A stretch of 64,000 nucleotides of DNA, from contig JBBMOA010000001.1 in assembly GCA_037954235.1 (NCBI GenBank), positions 16,097,980 through 16,161,979 of the forward strand. The letters run 5' to 3'. This DNA is from Aulostomus chinensis. Lineage: Eukaryota > Chordata > Actinopteri > Syngnathiformes > Aulostomidae. The notes under the pieces are model-generated. The model saw only the letters and a list, made by a program, of their open reading frames with translations, ran no database searches and was not told the DNA's origin. Positions 10,500-25,800 of the stretch are shown here, piece after piece. Each line of letters opens with the position of its first letter. Position 1 is the stretch's first letter. Both the position numbers and the translations under genes were made by a program.

Positions 10500-13400
10500 G
10501 TAGGATAAATTGTTAATTAACTCAAAAATGATGCGAACAATAATGTAGTGAAAGTTTCGAATAACCTCAAAGTGATGCTGAGAGTAATGTGGAACATGTT
10601 TTGAATAACCTCAAAGTGATGCTGACAGTCCTGTAGTAAGTGTTGCTACAAACCTCAAAATAATGCGAAAGTAATGTAGTAAAAGTTGCTACGAACCTCA
10701 AAATATTGCGACAGTGATGTCGGAAGAATTGCTCATGAACTCAAGATGATGCTAACGGCAATGTAGTGATAGTTGCTAAGAAACTCAGTAATGCTTACAG
10801 TAATGTAGTAAGAGTTTCGAACAACCTCAAAGTGATGCTGACAGTCATTTAGTAAGAGTTGCTAATGAACTCAATTCAATGCTACAGTGATGTCGGAAGA
10901 ATTGCTCATAAACTCAAAATGATGCTAACAGTAATGTAGTGATAGTTGCTAATAAACTCAAAGTGATGCTGACACTCATGTACTAAGAGTTGCTACGAAC
11001 CTCAAAATATTACGACAGTGATGTCAGAAGAATTGCTCATGAACTCAAAATGATGCTAACAGTAATATAGTGATAGTTGCTAATCAACTCAGTGATGCTG
11101 ACAGTGATGTAGTAAGTGTTTTGAACAACCTCAAAGTGATGCTGACAGTCATGTAGTAAGAGTTGCTACGAACCTTAAAATAATGCAACAATAATGTAGT
11201 AAGAGTTGCTACGAACCTCAAAATAATGTGACAGTGATGTCGGAAGAATTGCTAATGAACTCAAAATGATGCTAACAGTAATGGAGTGAACGTTTCGAAT
11301 AACGTCAAAGTGATGCTGACAGTCATGTAGAAAGAGTTGCTATGAACCTCAAAATAATGCGACAGTGATGTCAGAAGAATTGCTAAAGATCTCAAAATGA
11401 TGCGACAGTGATGTAGTAAGAATTGCTAATGAACTCAAAATGATGCTAACAGATATGGAGTGAAAGTTTCGAGTAACCTCAAAGTGATGCTGACAGTCCT
11501 GTAGTAAGTGTTGCTTCGAACAACCTAAAGGTGATGCTGACAGTCATTTAGTAAGAGTTGCTATTGAACTCAATTCAATGCTACAGTGATGTCGTGGGAA
11601 TTGCTCATAAACTCAAAATGATGCTAACAGTAATGTAGTGATAGTTGCTAATAAACTCAAAGTGATGCTGACAGTAATGTAGTAAGAGTTGCTAGGAACC
11701 TTAAAATAATGCAAAAATAATGTAGTAAGAGTTGCTACGAACCTCAAAATATTGCGGCAGAGATGTCAGAAGAATTGCTGATGATCTCAAAATGATGCGA
11801 CAGTGATTTAGTAATAATTGCTAATGAACTCAAAATGATGCTAATAGTAATGGAGTGAACGTTTAGAATAACCTCAAAGTGATGCTGACAGTTATGTAGT
11901 AAGAGTTGCTACGAACCTCAAAATAATGCGACAGTGATGTCGGAAGAATTGCTAATGAACTCAAGATTATGCTAACAGTAATGTAGAGATAGTTGCTAAG
12001 AAACTCAGTGATGCTTACAGTAATGTAGTAAGAGTTTCGAAAAACCTCAAAGTGATACTGACAGTCATTTAGTAAGAGTTGCTAATGAACTCAATTTAAT
12101 GCTAAAGTGATGTCGTGAGAATTGCTCATAAACTCAAAATGATGCTAACAGTAATTTAGTGATAGTTGCTAATAAACTCAAAGTGATGCTGACAGTAATG
12201 TAGTAAGAGTTTCTACGAACCTTAAAATAATGCAAAGATAATGTAGTAAGAGTTGCTACGAATCTCAAAATAATGCGACAGTGATGTCAGAAGAATTGCT
12301 CATGAACTCAAAATGATGCTAACAGTAATGTAGTGATAGTTGCTAATCAACTCAGTGATGCTGACAGTGATGTAGTAAGTGTTTTGAACAACCTCAAAGT
12401 GATGCTGACAGTCATTTAGTAAGAGTTGCTAATGAACTCAATTTAATGCTAAAGTGATGTCGTGAGAATTGCGAATGAACTCAAAATGATGCTAACAGTA
12501 ATGTAGTGATAGTTGCGAATAAACTCAAAGTGATGCTGACAGTAATGTAGTAAGATTTGCTACGAATCTTAAAATAATGCAAAGATAATGTAGTAAGAGT
12601 TGCTACGAACCTCAAAATAATGTGACAGTGATGTCAGAAGAAATGCTAATGACCTCAAAATGATGCGACAGTGATGTAGTAAGAATTGCTAATGAACTCA
12701 AAATGATGCTAACAGTAATGGAGTGAAACTTTCGAATAACCTCAAAGTGATGCTTACAGTCATGAAGTAAGTGTTGCTACGAACCTCAAAATAATGCGAC
12801 AGTAATGTAGTAAAAGTTGCTACGAACCTCAAAATATTGCGACATTGATGTCGGAAGAATTGCTAATGAACTCAAAATGATGCTAACAGTAATGTAGTGA
12901 TAGTTGCTAATCAATTCAGTGATGCTTACAGTAATGTAGGAAGTGTTTCGAATAACCTCAAAGTGATGCTGACAGTCATGTACTAAGAGTTGCTACGAAC
13001 CTCAATATAATGCAACGGTAATGAAGTAAAAGTTGCTACGAACCTCAAAATATTGCGACAGTGATGTCGGAAGAATTGCTAATGAACGTAAAATGATGGT
13101 AACAGTAATGTAGTAAAAGTTGCTACGAATCTCAAAATAATGCGACAGTGATTTAGTAAGAATTGCTCATTAACTCAAAATGATGCTAAAAGTAATGTAG
13201 TGATAGTTGCTCATCAACTCAGTGATGCTGACAGTGATGTAGTAAGTGTTTCGAATAACCTCAAAGTGATGATGACAGTCATGTAGAAAGAGTTGCTATG
13301 AACCTCAAAATAATGCGACAGTGATGTCAGAAGAATTGCTAAAGATCTCAAAATGATGCGACAGTGATGTAGTAAGAATTGCTAATGAACTCAAAATAAT

Positions 13401-16400
13401 GCTAACAGATATGGAGTGAAAGTTTCGAGTAACCTCAAAGTGATGCTAACAGTCCTGTCGTAAGTGTTGCTTCGAACAACCTAAAGGTGATGCTGACAGT
13501 CATTTAGTAAGAGTTGCTATTGAACTCAATTCAATGCTACAGTGATGTCGTGGGAATTGCTCATAAACTCAAAATGATGCTAACAGTAATGTAGTGATAG
13601 TTGCTAATAAACTCAAAGTGATGCTGACAGTAATGTAGTAAGAGTTGCTAGGAACCTTAAAATAATGCAAAAATAATGTAGTAAGAGTTGCTACGAACCT
13701 CAAAATATTGCGGCAGAGATGTCAGAAGAATTGCTGATGATCTCAAAATGATGCGACAGTGATTTAGTAAGAATTGCTAATGAACTCAAAATGATGCTAA
13801 CAGTAATGGAGTGAACGTTTAGAATAACCTCAAAGTGATGCTGACAGTCATGTAGTAAGAGTTGCTACGAACCTCAAAATAATGCGACAGTGATGTCGGA
13901 AGAATTGCTAATGAACTCAAGATTATGCTAACAGTAATGTAGAGATAGTTGCTAAGAAACTCAGTGATGCTTACAGTAATGTAGTAAGAGTTTCGAAAAA
14001 CCTCAAAGTGATACTGACAGTCATTTAGTAAGAGTTGCTAATGAACTCAATTTAATGCTAAAGTGATGTCGTGAGAATTGCTCATAAACTCAAAATGATG
14101 CTAACAGTAATTTAGTGATAGTTGCTAATAAACTCAAAGTGATGCTGACAGTAATGTAGTAAGAGTTTCTACGAACCTTAAAATAATGCAAAGATAATGT
14201 AGTAAGAGTTGCTACGAATCTCAAAATAATGCGACAGTGATGTCAGAAGAATTGCTCATGAACTCAAAATGATGCTAACAGTAATGTAGTGATAGTTGCT
14301 AATCAACTCAGTGATGCTGACAGTGATGTAGTAAGTGTTTTGAACAACCTCAAAGTGATGCTGACAGTCATGTAGTAAGAGTTGCTACGAACCTTAAATT
14401 AATGCAACAATAATGACGTAAGAGTTGCTACAAACCTCAAAATAATGTGACAGTGATGTCAGAAGAAATGCTAATGACCTAAAAATGATGCGACAGTGAT
14501 GTAGTAAGAATTGCTAATGAACTCAAAATGATGCTAACAGCAATGGAGTGAAACTTTCGAATAACCTCAAAGTGATGCTTACAGTCATGGAGTAAGTGTT
14601 GCTCCGAAACTCAAAATAATGCGACAGTAATGTAGTAAAAGTTGCTACGAACCTCAAAATATTGCGACAGTCATGTCGGAAGAATTGCTAATGAACTCAA
14701 GATGATGCTAACAGTAATGGAGTGAAACTTTCGAAAACCTCAAAGTGATGCTGATAGTCATGAACTAAGAGTTGCTACGAACCTCAAAATAATGCGACAG
14801 AAATGTAGTAAAAGTTGCTACGAACCTCAAAATATTGCGAAAGTGATGTCGGAAGAATTGCTTGTGAACTCAAGATTATGCTAACAGTAATGTAGTGATA
14901 GTTGCTAAGAAACTCAGTGATGCTTACAGTAATGTAGAAAGAGTATCGAAAAACCTCAAAGTGATGCTGACAGTCATTTAGTAAGAGTTGCGAATGAACT
15001 CAATTTAATGCTAAAGTGATGTCGTGAGAATTGCTCATAAACTCAAAATGATGCTAACAGTAATGTTGTGATAGTTGCGAATAAACTCAAAGTGATGCTG
15101 ACAGTAATGTAGTAAGATTTGCTACGAATCTTAAAATAATGCAAAGATAATGTAGTAAGAGTTGCTACGAACCTCAAAGTAATGTGACAGTGATGTCAGA
15201 AGAAATGCTAATGACTTCAAAATGATGCGACAGTGATGTAGTAAGAATTGCTAATGAACTCAAAATGATGCTAACAGTAATGGAGTGAAACTTTCGAATA
15301 ACCTCAAAGTGATGCTTACAGTCATGAAGTAAGTGTTGCTACGAACCTCAAAATAATGCGACAGTAATGTAGTAAATGTTGCTACGAACCTCAAAATATT
15401 GCGACATTGATGTCGGAAGAATTGCTAATGAACTCAAAATGATGCTAACAGTAATGTAGTGATAGTTGCTAATCAATTCAGTGATGCTTACAGTAATGTA
15501 GGAAGTGTTTCGAATAACCTCAAAGTGATGCTGACAGTCATGTACTAAGAGTTGCTACGAACCTCAATATAATGCAACGGTAATGAAGTAAAAGTTGCTA
15601 CGAACCTCAAAATATTGCGACAGTGATGTCGGAAGAATTGCTAATGAACGTAAAATGATGGTAACAGTAATGTAGTAAAAGTTGCTACGAATCTCAAAAT
15701 AATGCGACAGTGATTTAGTAAGAATTGCTCATTAACTCAAAATGATGCTAACAGTAATGTAGTGATAGTTGCTCATCAACTCAGTGATGCTGACAGTGAT
15801 GTAGTAAGTGTTTCGAATAACCTCAAAGTGATGATGACAGTCATGTAGAAAGAGTTGCTATGAACCTCAAAATAATGCGACAGTGATGTCAGAAGAATTG
15901 CTAAAGATCTCAAAATGATGCGACAGTGATGTAGTAAGAATTGCTAATGAACTCAAAATAATGCTAACAGATATGGAGTGAAAGTTTCGAGTAACCTCAA
16001 AGTGATGCTGACAGTCCTGTAGTAAGTGTTGCTTCGAACAACCTAAAGGTGATGCTGACAGTCATTTAGTAAGAGTTGCTATTGAACTCAATTCAATGCT
16101 ACAGTGATGTCGTGGGAATTGCTCATAAACTCAAAATGATGCTAACAGTAATGTAGTGATAGTTGCTAATAAACTCAAAGTGATGCTGACAGTAATGTAG
16201 TAAGAGTTGCTAGGAACCTTAAAATAATGCAAAAATAATGTAGTAAGAGTTGCTACGAACCTCAAAATATTGCGGCAGAGATGTCAGAAGAATTGCTGAT
16301 GATCTCAAAATGATGCGACAGTGATTTAGTAAGAATTGCTAATGAACTCAAAATGATGCTAACAGTAATGGAGTGAACGTTTTGAATAACCTCAAAGTGA

Positions 16401-16460
16401 TGCTGACAGTCATGTAGTAAGAGTTACTACGAACCTCAAAATAATGCGACAGTGATGTCA
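10500..16460. repeat. Zone rich in I-type monomers with two interleaved large duplications
   Basis: This zone is marked by I-type units at about 10870, 11565, 12092, 12437, 13527, 14049, 15001 and 16087. About 11320-12412 is repeated at 13276-14368 (offset 1956 bp, 45 monomers). About 12413-13897 is repeated at 14975-16459 (offset 2562 bp, 59 monomers). The word ATTGCGGCAGAGATG, private to this family, occurs at 11751, 13707 and 16269. The second source begins where the first ends, so the zone grew by at least two overlapping duplication events. Confidence 0.85.
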
Positions 16461-19400
16461 GAAGAATTGCTAAAGATCTCAAAATGATGCGATACTGATT
16501 TAGTAAGAATTGCTAATGAACTCAAAATGATGCGACAGTGATGTAGTAAGAATTGCTAATGAACTCAAAATGATGCTAAAAGTAATGTAGTGATAGTTGC
16601 TAATCAACTCAGTGATGCTTACAGTAATGTAGTAACTGTTTCGAACAACCTAAAAGTGATGCTGACAGTCATGGAGGAAGAGTTGCTAATGAACTCAAAA
16701 TGATGCTAAAAGTAATGGAGTGAACGTTTCGAATAACCTCAAAGTGATGCTGACAGTCATGTAGTAAGAGTTGCTATGAACCTCAAAATAATGCGACAGT
16801 TATGTCGGAAGAACTGCTAATGACCTCAAAATGATGCGACAGTGATGTAGTAAGAATTGCTAATGAACTCAAAATGATGCTAACAGTAATGGAGTGAAAG
16901 TTTCGAATAACCTCAAAGTGATGCTGACAGTAATGTGGTTTGAGTTGCGAGTAAATTAAAAATGATGCTGACAGTGATGTCGTAAGAATTGCTATTGAAT
17001 TTAAAACGATGCTAACAGTCACGTAGTGATAGTTGCTAATATACTCAGTGATGCTTACAGTAATGTAGTAAGTGTTTCGAACAACCTCAAAGTGATGGTG
17101 ACAGTAATGTAGTAAGAGTTGCTACAAACCTTTAAATAATGCAACAGTAATGTAGTAAAAGTTGCTAGGAACCTCAACATAATGTGACAGTGATGTCATA
17201 AGAATTGCTAATGAACTCAAAATGATGCGACAGTGATGTAGTAAGAATTGCTAATGAACTCAAAATGATGCTAAAAGTAATGTAGTGATAGTTGCTAATA
17301 AAAGTGTTAAGTGTTTCGAACAACCTCAAAGTGATTATGACAGTCATGTAGTAAGGGTTGCTACTCACCTCAATTTAATGCTACAGTGATGTCTATGAAT
17401 TGCTAATAAACTCAAAATGATGCTAACAGTAATGTAGTGATAGTTGCTAATAACCTCAAAGTGATGCTGACGGTCATTTAGTAAGAGTTGCTACGAACCT
17501 CAAAATTTTGCGACAGTGATGTCGGATGAATTTCTAATGAACTCAAAATTATGCTAAAAGTAATGTAGTGATAATTGCTAATCAACTCAGTGATGCGTAA
17601 AGTAATGTAGTAAGTGTTTGGAACAACCTCAAAGTGATGCTGACAGTCATGTAGTAAGAGTTGCTACTAACCTCAATTTAATGCTACAGTGATGTCTATA
17701 TATTGCTAATAAACTCAAAATGATGCTAAAAGTAATGTATTGATAGTTGCTAATGAACTCAAAGTGATGCTGACAGTAATGTAGTAAGATTTGCTACGAA
17801 CGTTTAAATAATGCAACAGTAATGTAGTAAAAGTTGCTACGAACCTCAACATAATGCGACAGTGATGTCAGAAGAATTGCTAATTAACTCAAAATGATGC
17901 GACAGTGATGTAGTAAGAATTGCTAATGAACTCAAAATGATGCTAACAGTAATGGAGTGAAACTTTCGAATAACCTCAAAGTGATGCTTACAGTCATGTA
18001 GTAAGTGTTGCTACGAACCTCAAAATATTGCGACAGTGATGTCGGAAGAATTGCTAATGAACTCAAAATGATGCTAAAAGTAATGTAGTGATAGTTACTA
18101 ATCAACTCAGTGATGCTAACAGTAATGGAGTGAACATTTCGAATAACCTCAAAGTGATGCTGACGGTCATGTAATAAGAGTTGCTACGAACCTCAAAATA
18201 ATGCCACAGTGATGTAGTAAGAATTGCTAATGAACTCAAAATGATGCTAACAGTAATGGAGTGAAAGTTTCGAATAACCTCAAAGTGATGCTGACAGTCA
18301 TGTGGTTTGAGTTGCGAGTAAATTAAAAATGATGCTGACAGTGATGTCGTAAGAATTGCTATCGAACTCAGAACGATGCTAACAGTAATGTAGTGATAGT
18401 TGCTATAAACTCAAGTGATGCTTACAGTAATGTAATAAGTGTTTCGAACAACCTAAAAGTGATGCTGAAAGTCATGCAGTAAGAGTTGCTACTAACCTCA
18501 ATTTAATGCGACAGTGATGTCTACAAATAGCTAATAAACTGAAAGTGATGCTGACAGTAATGTAGTAAGAGTTGCTACGAACCTTTAAATAATGCAACAG
18601 TAATGTAGTAAAAGTTGCTACGAACCTCAAAATAATGCGACAGTGATGTCAGAAGAATTGCTAATGAACTAAAAATGATGCGACAGTGATGTAGTAAGAA
18701 TTGCTAATGAACTCAAAATGATGCTAACAGTAATGTAGTGATAGTTGCTAATCAACTCAGTGATGCTGACAGTAATGAAGTAAGTGTTTCGAACAACCTC
18801 AAAGTGATTCTGACAGTCATGTGGTAAGGGTTGCTACTAACCTTAAAATAATGCAACAGTAAAGTTGTAAGAGTTGCTTCGAACCTCAAAATAATGCGAC
18901 AGTGGTTTCAGAAGAATTGGTAATGATCTCAAACTGATGGGACAGTGATGTTGTAAGAATTGCTAATGAACTCAAAATGATGCTTAAAGTAATGTAGCGA
19001 TAGTTGCTATAATCTCAGTGATACTTACAGTAATGTAGTAAGAGTTTCGAACAACCTCAAAGTGATGCTGACAGTCATGTAGTAAGAGTTGCTAATGAAA
19101 TGAATTTAATGCTACAGTGATGTCGTAAGAATTGCTAATAACACAAAATGATGCTAACAGTAATGTAGTGATAGTTGCTAATAAACTCAAAATGATGCTG
19201 ACAGTAATGTAGTTTGAGTTGCTACGAACCTTAAAATAATGCAACAATAATGTAGTAAGAGTTGCTACGAACCTCAAAATAATGTGACAGTGACGTCAGA
19301 AGAATTGCTAATGATCTCAAAATGATGCTGACAGTGATGTAGTAAGTGTTGCTACGAACCTTAAAATAATTCGACAGTGATTTTTGGAAGAATTGCTAAT

Positions 19401-22400
19401 GATCTCAAAATGATGCTAACATTAATGGAGTGAAAGTTTCGAATAACCTCAAAGTGATGCTGACAGACATGTAGTAAGAGTTGCTACGAACCTCAAAATA
19501 ATGCGACAGTAATGTCGGAAGAACTGCTAATGACCTCAAAATGATGCGACAGTGATGTAGTAAGAATTGCTAATGAACTCAAAATGATGCTAACAGTAAT
19601 GGAGTGAAAGTTTCGAATAACCTCAAAGTGATGCTGATAGTCATGTGGTTTGAGTTGCGAGTAAATTAAAAATGATGCTGACTGTGATGTCGTAAGAATT
19701 GCTATTGAACTCAAAAAGATGCTAACAGTAACGTAGTGATAGTTGCTAATAAACTCAGTGATGCTTACAGTAATGTAGTAAGTGTTTCAAACAACCTCAA
19801 AGTGATGCTTACAGTAATGTAGTAAGAGTTGCTACTAACCTCAAAATAATGCTAACAGTAATGTAGTGATAGTTGCTAATAAAGTCAAAGTGATGCTGAA
19901 AGTAATGTAGTAAGAGTTGCTACGAACCTTTAAATAATGCAACAGTAATGTAGTAAAAGTTGCGACGAACCTCAAAATAATGTGACAGTGATGTCAGAAG
20001 AAGTGCTCATGATCTCAAAATGATGCGACAGTGATGTAGTAAAAGTTGCTACGAAACTCAAAATAATGCGACAGTGATGTCAGAAGAATTGCTAATGATG
20101 TCAAAATGATGCGACAGTCATGTAGTAAGAATTGCTAATGAACTCAAAATGATGCTAACAGTAATGGAGTGAAAGTTTCAAATTACCTCAAAGTAATGCT
20201 GACGGTCATGTAGTAAGGTTTGCTACGGACCTCAAAATAATGCGACAGTGATGTCGGAAGAATTGCTAATGATCTCAAAATGATGCGACAGTGATGTAGT
20301 AAAAGTTGCTACGAACCTGAAAATAATGCGACAGTGATGTCAGAAGAATTGCTAATGATGTCAAAATGATGCGACAGTCATGTAGTAAGAATTGCTAATG
20401 AACTCAAAATGATGCTAACAGTAATGGAGTGAAAGTTTCGAATAACCTCAAAGTGATGCTGACAGTCATGTCGTAAGAGTTGCTACGAACCTCAAAATAA
20501 TGCGACAGTGATGTCAGAAGAATTGCTAAAGATCTCAAAATGATGCGACACTGATTTAGTAAGAATTGCTCATGAACTCAAAATGATGCTAACAGTAATG
20601 GAGTGAAAGTTTCGAAAAACCTCAAAGTGATGCTGATAGTCATGTAGTAAGAGTTGCTACGAACCTCAAAATAATGCGACAGTGATGTCAGAAGAATTGC
20701 TAAAGATCTCAAAATGATGCGACAGTGATTTAGTAAGAATTGCTAATGAACTCAAAATGATGCTAACAGTAATGGATTGAACGTTTCGAATAACCTCAAA
20801 GTGATGCTGATAGTCATGTAGTAAGAGTTGCTACGAACCTCAAAATAATGCGACAGTGATGTCGGAAGAATTGCAAATGATCTCAAAATGATGTGACAGT
20901 GATGTAGTAAGAATTGCTAATGAACTCAAAATGATGCTAACAGTAATGTAGTGAAAGTTTCGAATAACCTCAAAGTGATGCTGACAGTCATGTGGTTTGA
21001 GTTGCGAGTAAATTAAAAATGATGCTGACAGTGATGTCGTAAGATTTGCTATTGAACTCAAAACGATGCTAACAGTAATGTAGTGATAGTTGCTATAAAC
21101 TCAAGTGATGCTTACAGTAATGTAATAAGTGTTTCGAACAACCTCAAAGTGATGCTGAAAGTCATGCAGTAAGAGTTGCTACTAACCTCAATTTAATGCT
21201 ACAGTGATGTCTTTAAATAGCTAAAAAACTCAAAGTGATGCTGAATGTATTGTAGTCAGAGTTGCTACGAACCTTTTAATAATGCAACAGTAATGTAGTA
21301 AAAGTTGCTACGAACCTCAAAATAATGCGACAGTGATGTCAGAAGAATTGCTAATTAACTGAAAATGATGCGACAGTGATGTAGTAAGAATTGCTAATGA
21401 ACTCAAAATGATGCAAACAGTAATGTAGTGATAGTTGCTCATCAACTCAGTGATGCTGACGGTAATGTAGTAAGTGTTTCGAACAACCTCAAAGTGATTC
21501 TGACAGTCATGTAGTAAGAGTTGCTACGAACCTTAAAATAATGCGACAGTGATGTCAGAAGAATTGGTAATGATCTCAAACTGATGGGACAGTGATGTTG
21601 TAAGAATTGCTAATGAACTCAAAATGATGCTAAAAGTAATGTAGCGATAGTTGCTATAATCTCAGTGATACTTACAGTAATGTAGTAAGAATTTCGAACA
21701 ACCTCAAAGTGATGCTGTCATTTAGTAAGAGTTGCAAATGAACTGAATTTCATGCTACAGTGATGTCGTAAGAATTGCTAATGAACTCAAAATGATGCTA
21801 ACAGTAATGTAGTGATAGTTGCTAATAAACTCAAAGTGATGCTGACAGTAATGTAGTTTGACTTGCTGCGAACCTTAAAATAATGCAACAATAATGTAGT
21901 AAGAGTTGCTACGAACCTCAAAATAATGTGACAGTGACGTCAGAAGAATTGCTAATGATCTAATAATGATGCTGACAGTCATGTAGTAAGTGTTGCTACG
22001 AACCTTAAAATAATGCGACAGTGATTTTTGGAAGAATTGCTAATGATCTCAAAATGATGCGACAGTGATGTAGTAAGAATTGCTAATGAACTCAAAAGGG
22101 TGCTAACAGTAATGGAGTGAAAGTTTTGAATAACCTCAAAGTGATTCTGAAAGAGATGTGGTTTGAGTTGCGAGTAAATAAAAAATGATGCTGACAGTGA
22201 TGTCGTAAGAATTGCTCTTGAACTCAAAACGATGCTAACAATAATGTAGTGATAGTGGCTAATCAACTCAGTGATGCTTACAGTAATTTAGTAAGTGTTT
22301 CGAATAACCTCAAAATGATGCTGACAGTCATGTAGTAAGAGTTGCTACGAACCTCAAAATAATGCGACAGTAGTGTCGTAAAAGTTGCTACGAACCTCAA

Positions 22401-22850
22401 AATATTGCAACAGTGATGTAGTAAGAATTGCTAATGAACTCAAAATGATGCTAACAGTAACGGAGTGAACGTTTCGAATAACCTCAAAGTGATGCTGACA
22501 GTAATGTAGTAAGAGTTGCTACGAACCTCAAAATAATGCGACAGTGACGTCAGAAGAATTGCTAATGATCTAATAATGATGCTGACAGTCATGTAGTAAG
22601 TGTTGCTACGAACCTTAAAATAATGCGACAGTGATTTTTGGAAGAATTGCTAATGATCTCAAAATGATGCGACAGTGATGTTGTAAGAATTGCTAATGAA
22701 CTCAAAAGGGTGCTAACAGTAATGGAGTGAAAGTTTCGAATAACCCCAAAGTGATTCTGACAGACATGTGGTTTGAGTTGCGAGTAAATAAAAAATGATG
22801 CTGACAGTGATGTCGTAAGAATTGCAATTGAACTCAAAATGATGCTAACA
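16461..22850. repeat. Zone with the GTGGTTTGAG module and a 2.69-kb-offset duplication
   Basis: About 18290-19420 resembles 20980-22065. The words TGCTATAAACTCAAGTGATG sit at 18401 and 21091 (offset 2690 bp, 62 monomers). Further on, AAACTGATGGGACAG sits at 18931 and 21578 (offset 2647), so the second copy has lost exactly one 43-bp monomer in between. About 21930-22238 is also repeated at 22540-22848 (offset 610 bp, 14 monomers), sharing GATCTAATAATGATG and GTGATTTTTGGAAG. Confidence 0.8.
20491..21012. repeat. Three tandem copies of the 174-bp A-B-C-D higher-order repeat
   Basis: A-type monomers start at 20491, 20665 and 20839, exactly 174 bp apart. Each is followed by B, C and D units (43+43+44+44). 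The last D unit is the GTGGTTTGAGTTGCGAG variant. This is the cleanest run of the 4-mer higher-order unit that I found, and the same order recurs elsewhere in the array. Confidence 0.9.
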
Positions 22851-25800
22851 GTAATGGAGTGAAAGTTTCGATTAACCTCAAAGTGATGCTAGCAGTCATG
22901 TAGTTAGTGTTGCAACGAACCTCAAAATAATGCGACAGTAATGTCGTAAAAGTTGCTAGGAACCTCAAAATATTGCGACAGTGATGTCCGAAGAATTTCT
23001 AAAGATCTCAAAATGATGCGACAGTGATTTAGTTAGAATTGCTAATAAACTCAAAATGATGCTAACAGTAATGGAGTGAACGTTTCGAACAAACTCAAAG
23101 TGATGCTGACAGTAATGTAGTAAGAGTTGCTACGAACCTCAAAATAATGCGACAGTGATGTAGTAAGAAATGCTAATGATCTCAAAATGATGCGACAGTG
23201 ATGTAGTAAGAATTGCTAATGAACTCAAAAGGGCGCTAACAGTAATGGAGTGAAAGTTTCGAATAACCTCAAAGTGATGCTGACAGTCATGTGGTTTGAG
23301 TTGGGAGTAAATAAAAAATGATGCTGACAGTGATGTCGTAAGAATTGCTATTGAACTCAAAATGATGCTAACAGTAATGTAGTGATAGTTGCTAATCAAC
23401 TCAGTGATGCTTACAGTAATGTAGTAAGAGTTGCTACGAACCTCAAAATAATGCGACAGTGATGTCAGAAGAATTGAAAAAGATCTCAAAATGATGCGAC
23501 AGTGATTTCGTAAGAATTGCTAATGAACTCAAAATGATGCTAACATTAATGGAGTGAACGTTTCGAATAACTTCAAAGTGATGCTGACAGTCATGTAGTC
23601 AGAGTTTCTACGAACCTCAAAATCATGCGACAGTAATGTAGTAAAAGTTGCTACGAACCTCAAAATATTGCGACAGTGATGTCGGAAGAATTGCTAATGA
23701 TCTCAAAATGATGCGACTGTGATGTAGTAAGAATTGCTAATGAACTCAAGATGATGCTAAAAGCTATGGAGTGAACGTTTCGAACAACCTCAAAGTGATG
23801 CTTACATCAATGTAGTAAGAGTTGCTACGAACCTCAAAATAATGCGACTGTGATGTCAGAAGAATTGCTAATGATCTCAAAATGATGCGACAGTGATTTA
23901 GTAAGAATTGCTAATGAACTCAAAATGATGCTAACATTAATGGAGTGAAAGTTTCGAATAACCTCAAAGTGATGTTGACAGTCATGTAGTAAGAGTTAAT
24001 ACGAACCTCAAAATATTGCGACAGTGATGTCGGAAGAATTGCTAATGATCTCAAAATGATGCGACAGTGATTTAGTAAGAATTGCTGATGAACTCAAAAG
24101 GGTGCTAACAGTAATGGAGTGCAAGTTTCGAATAACCTCAAAGTGATGCTGACAGTCATGTTGTTTGAGTTGCGAGTAAAAAAAAAATGATGCTGACAGT
24201 GATGTCGAAAGAATTGCAAAAGATCTCAAAATGATGCGACAGTGATTTAGTAAGAATTGCTAATGAACTCAAAACGATGCTAACAGTAATGTAGTGATAG
24301 TTGCTAATCAACTCAGTGATGCTTACAGTAATGCAGTAAGAGTTTCGAACAACCTCAAAGTGATGCTGACAGTCATGTAGTAAGAGTTGCTATGAACCTC
24401 AAAATAATGCAACAGTGATGTCAGAAGAATTGCAAAAGATCTCAAAATGATGCGACAGTGATTTAGTCAGAATTGCTAATGAACTCAAAATGATGCTAAC
24501 AGTAATGGAGTGAACATTTCGAACAACCTCAAAGTGATGCTGAGAGTCATGTAGTAAGAGATGCTACGAACCTAAAAAATAATGCGACAGTGATGTCAGA
24601 AGAATTGCTAATGATCTCAAAATGATGCTACAGTGATTTAGTAAGAATTGCTAATGATCTCAAAATGATGCTACAGTGATTTCGTAAGAATTGCTAATGA
24701 ACTCAAAATGATGCTAACAGTAATGTAGTGATAGTTGCTAATCAACTCAGTGATGCTTACAGTAATGAACTAAGTGTTTCGAACAACCTCAAAGTGATGC
24801 TGACAGTCATGCAGTAAGAGTTGCTACGAACCTCAAAATAATGCGACAGTGATGTCAGAAGAATTGCTAATGATCTCAAAATGATGCTACAGTGATTTAG
24901 TAAGAATTGCTAATGAACTCAAAATGATGCGAACAGTAATGGAGTGAAAGTTTCGAATAACCTCAAAGTGATGCTGACAGTCATGTGGTTTGAGTTGCGA
25001 GTGAATAAAAAATGATGCTGAAAGTGATGGCGTAAGAATTGCTATTGAACTCAAAACGATGCTAACAGTAATGTAGTGATAGTTGCTCATCAACTCAGTG
25101 ATGCTTACAGTAATGTAGTAAGAGTTTCGAACAACCTCAAAGTGATGCTGACAGTCATGTAGTAAGAGTTGCTACGAACCTCAAAAATAATGCGACAGTG
25201 ATGTCAGAAGAATTGCTAATGATCTCAAAATGATGCTACAGTGATTTAGTAAGAATTTCTTATGATCTCAAAATGATGCTACAGTGATTTAGTCAGAATT
25301 GCTAATGAACTCAAAATGATGCTAACATTAATGGAGTATAAGTTTCGAATAACCTCAAAGTGATGCTGACAGACATTTGTAAGAGTTAATACGAACCTCA
25401 AAATATTGCGACAGTGATGTCGTAAGAATTGCTAATGATCTCAAAATGATGCGACAGTGATGTCGTAAGAATTGCTAATGAACTCAAAATGATACTAACA
25501 GTAATGGAGTGAACGTTTCAAATAACCTCAAAGTGATGCTGACAGTCATGTAGTAAGAGTTGCAACGAACCTCAAAATAATGCGACAGTAATGTAGTAAA
25601 AGTTGCTACGAACCTCAAAATATTTCGACAGTGATGTCGGAGGAATTTTTAATGAACTCAAGATGATGCTAACAGTAATGTAGTGATAGTTGCTAATCAA
25701 CTCAGTGATGCTTACAGCAATGTAGTAAGTGTTTCGAAAAACCTCAAAGTGATGCTGACAGTCATGTAGTAAGAGTTGCTACGAACCTCAAAATAATGCG

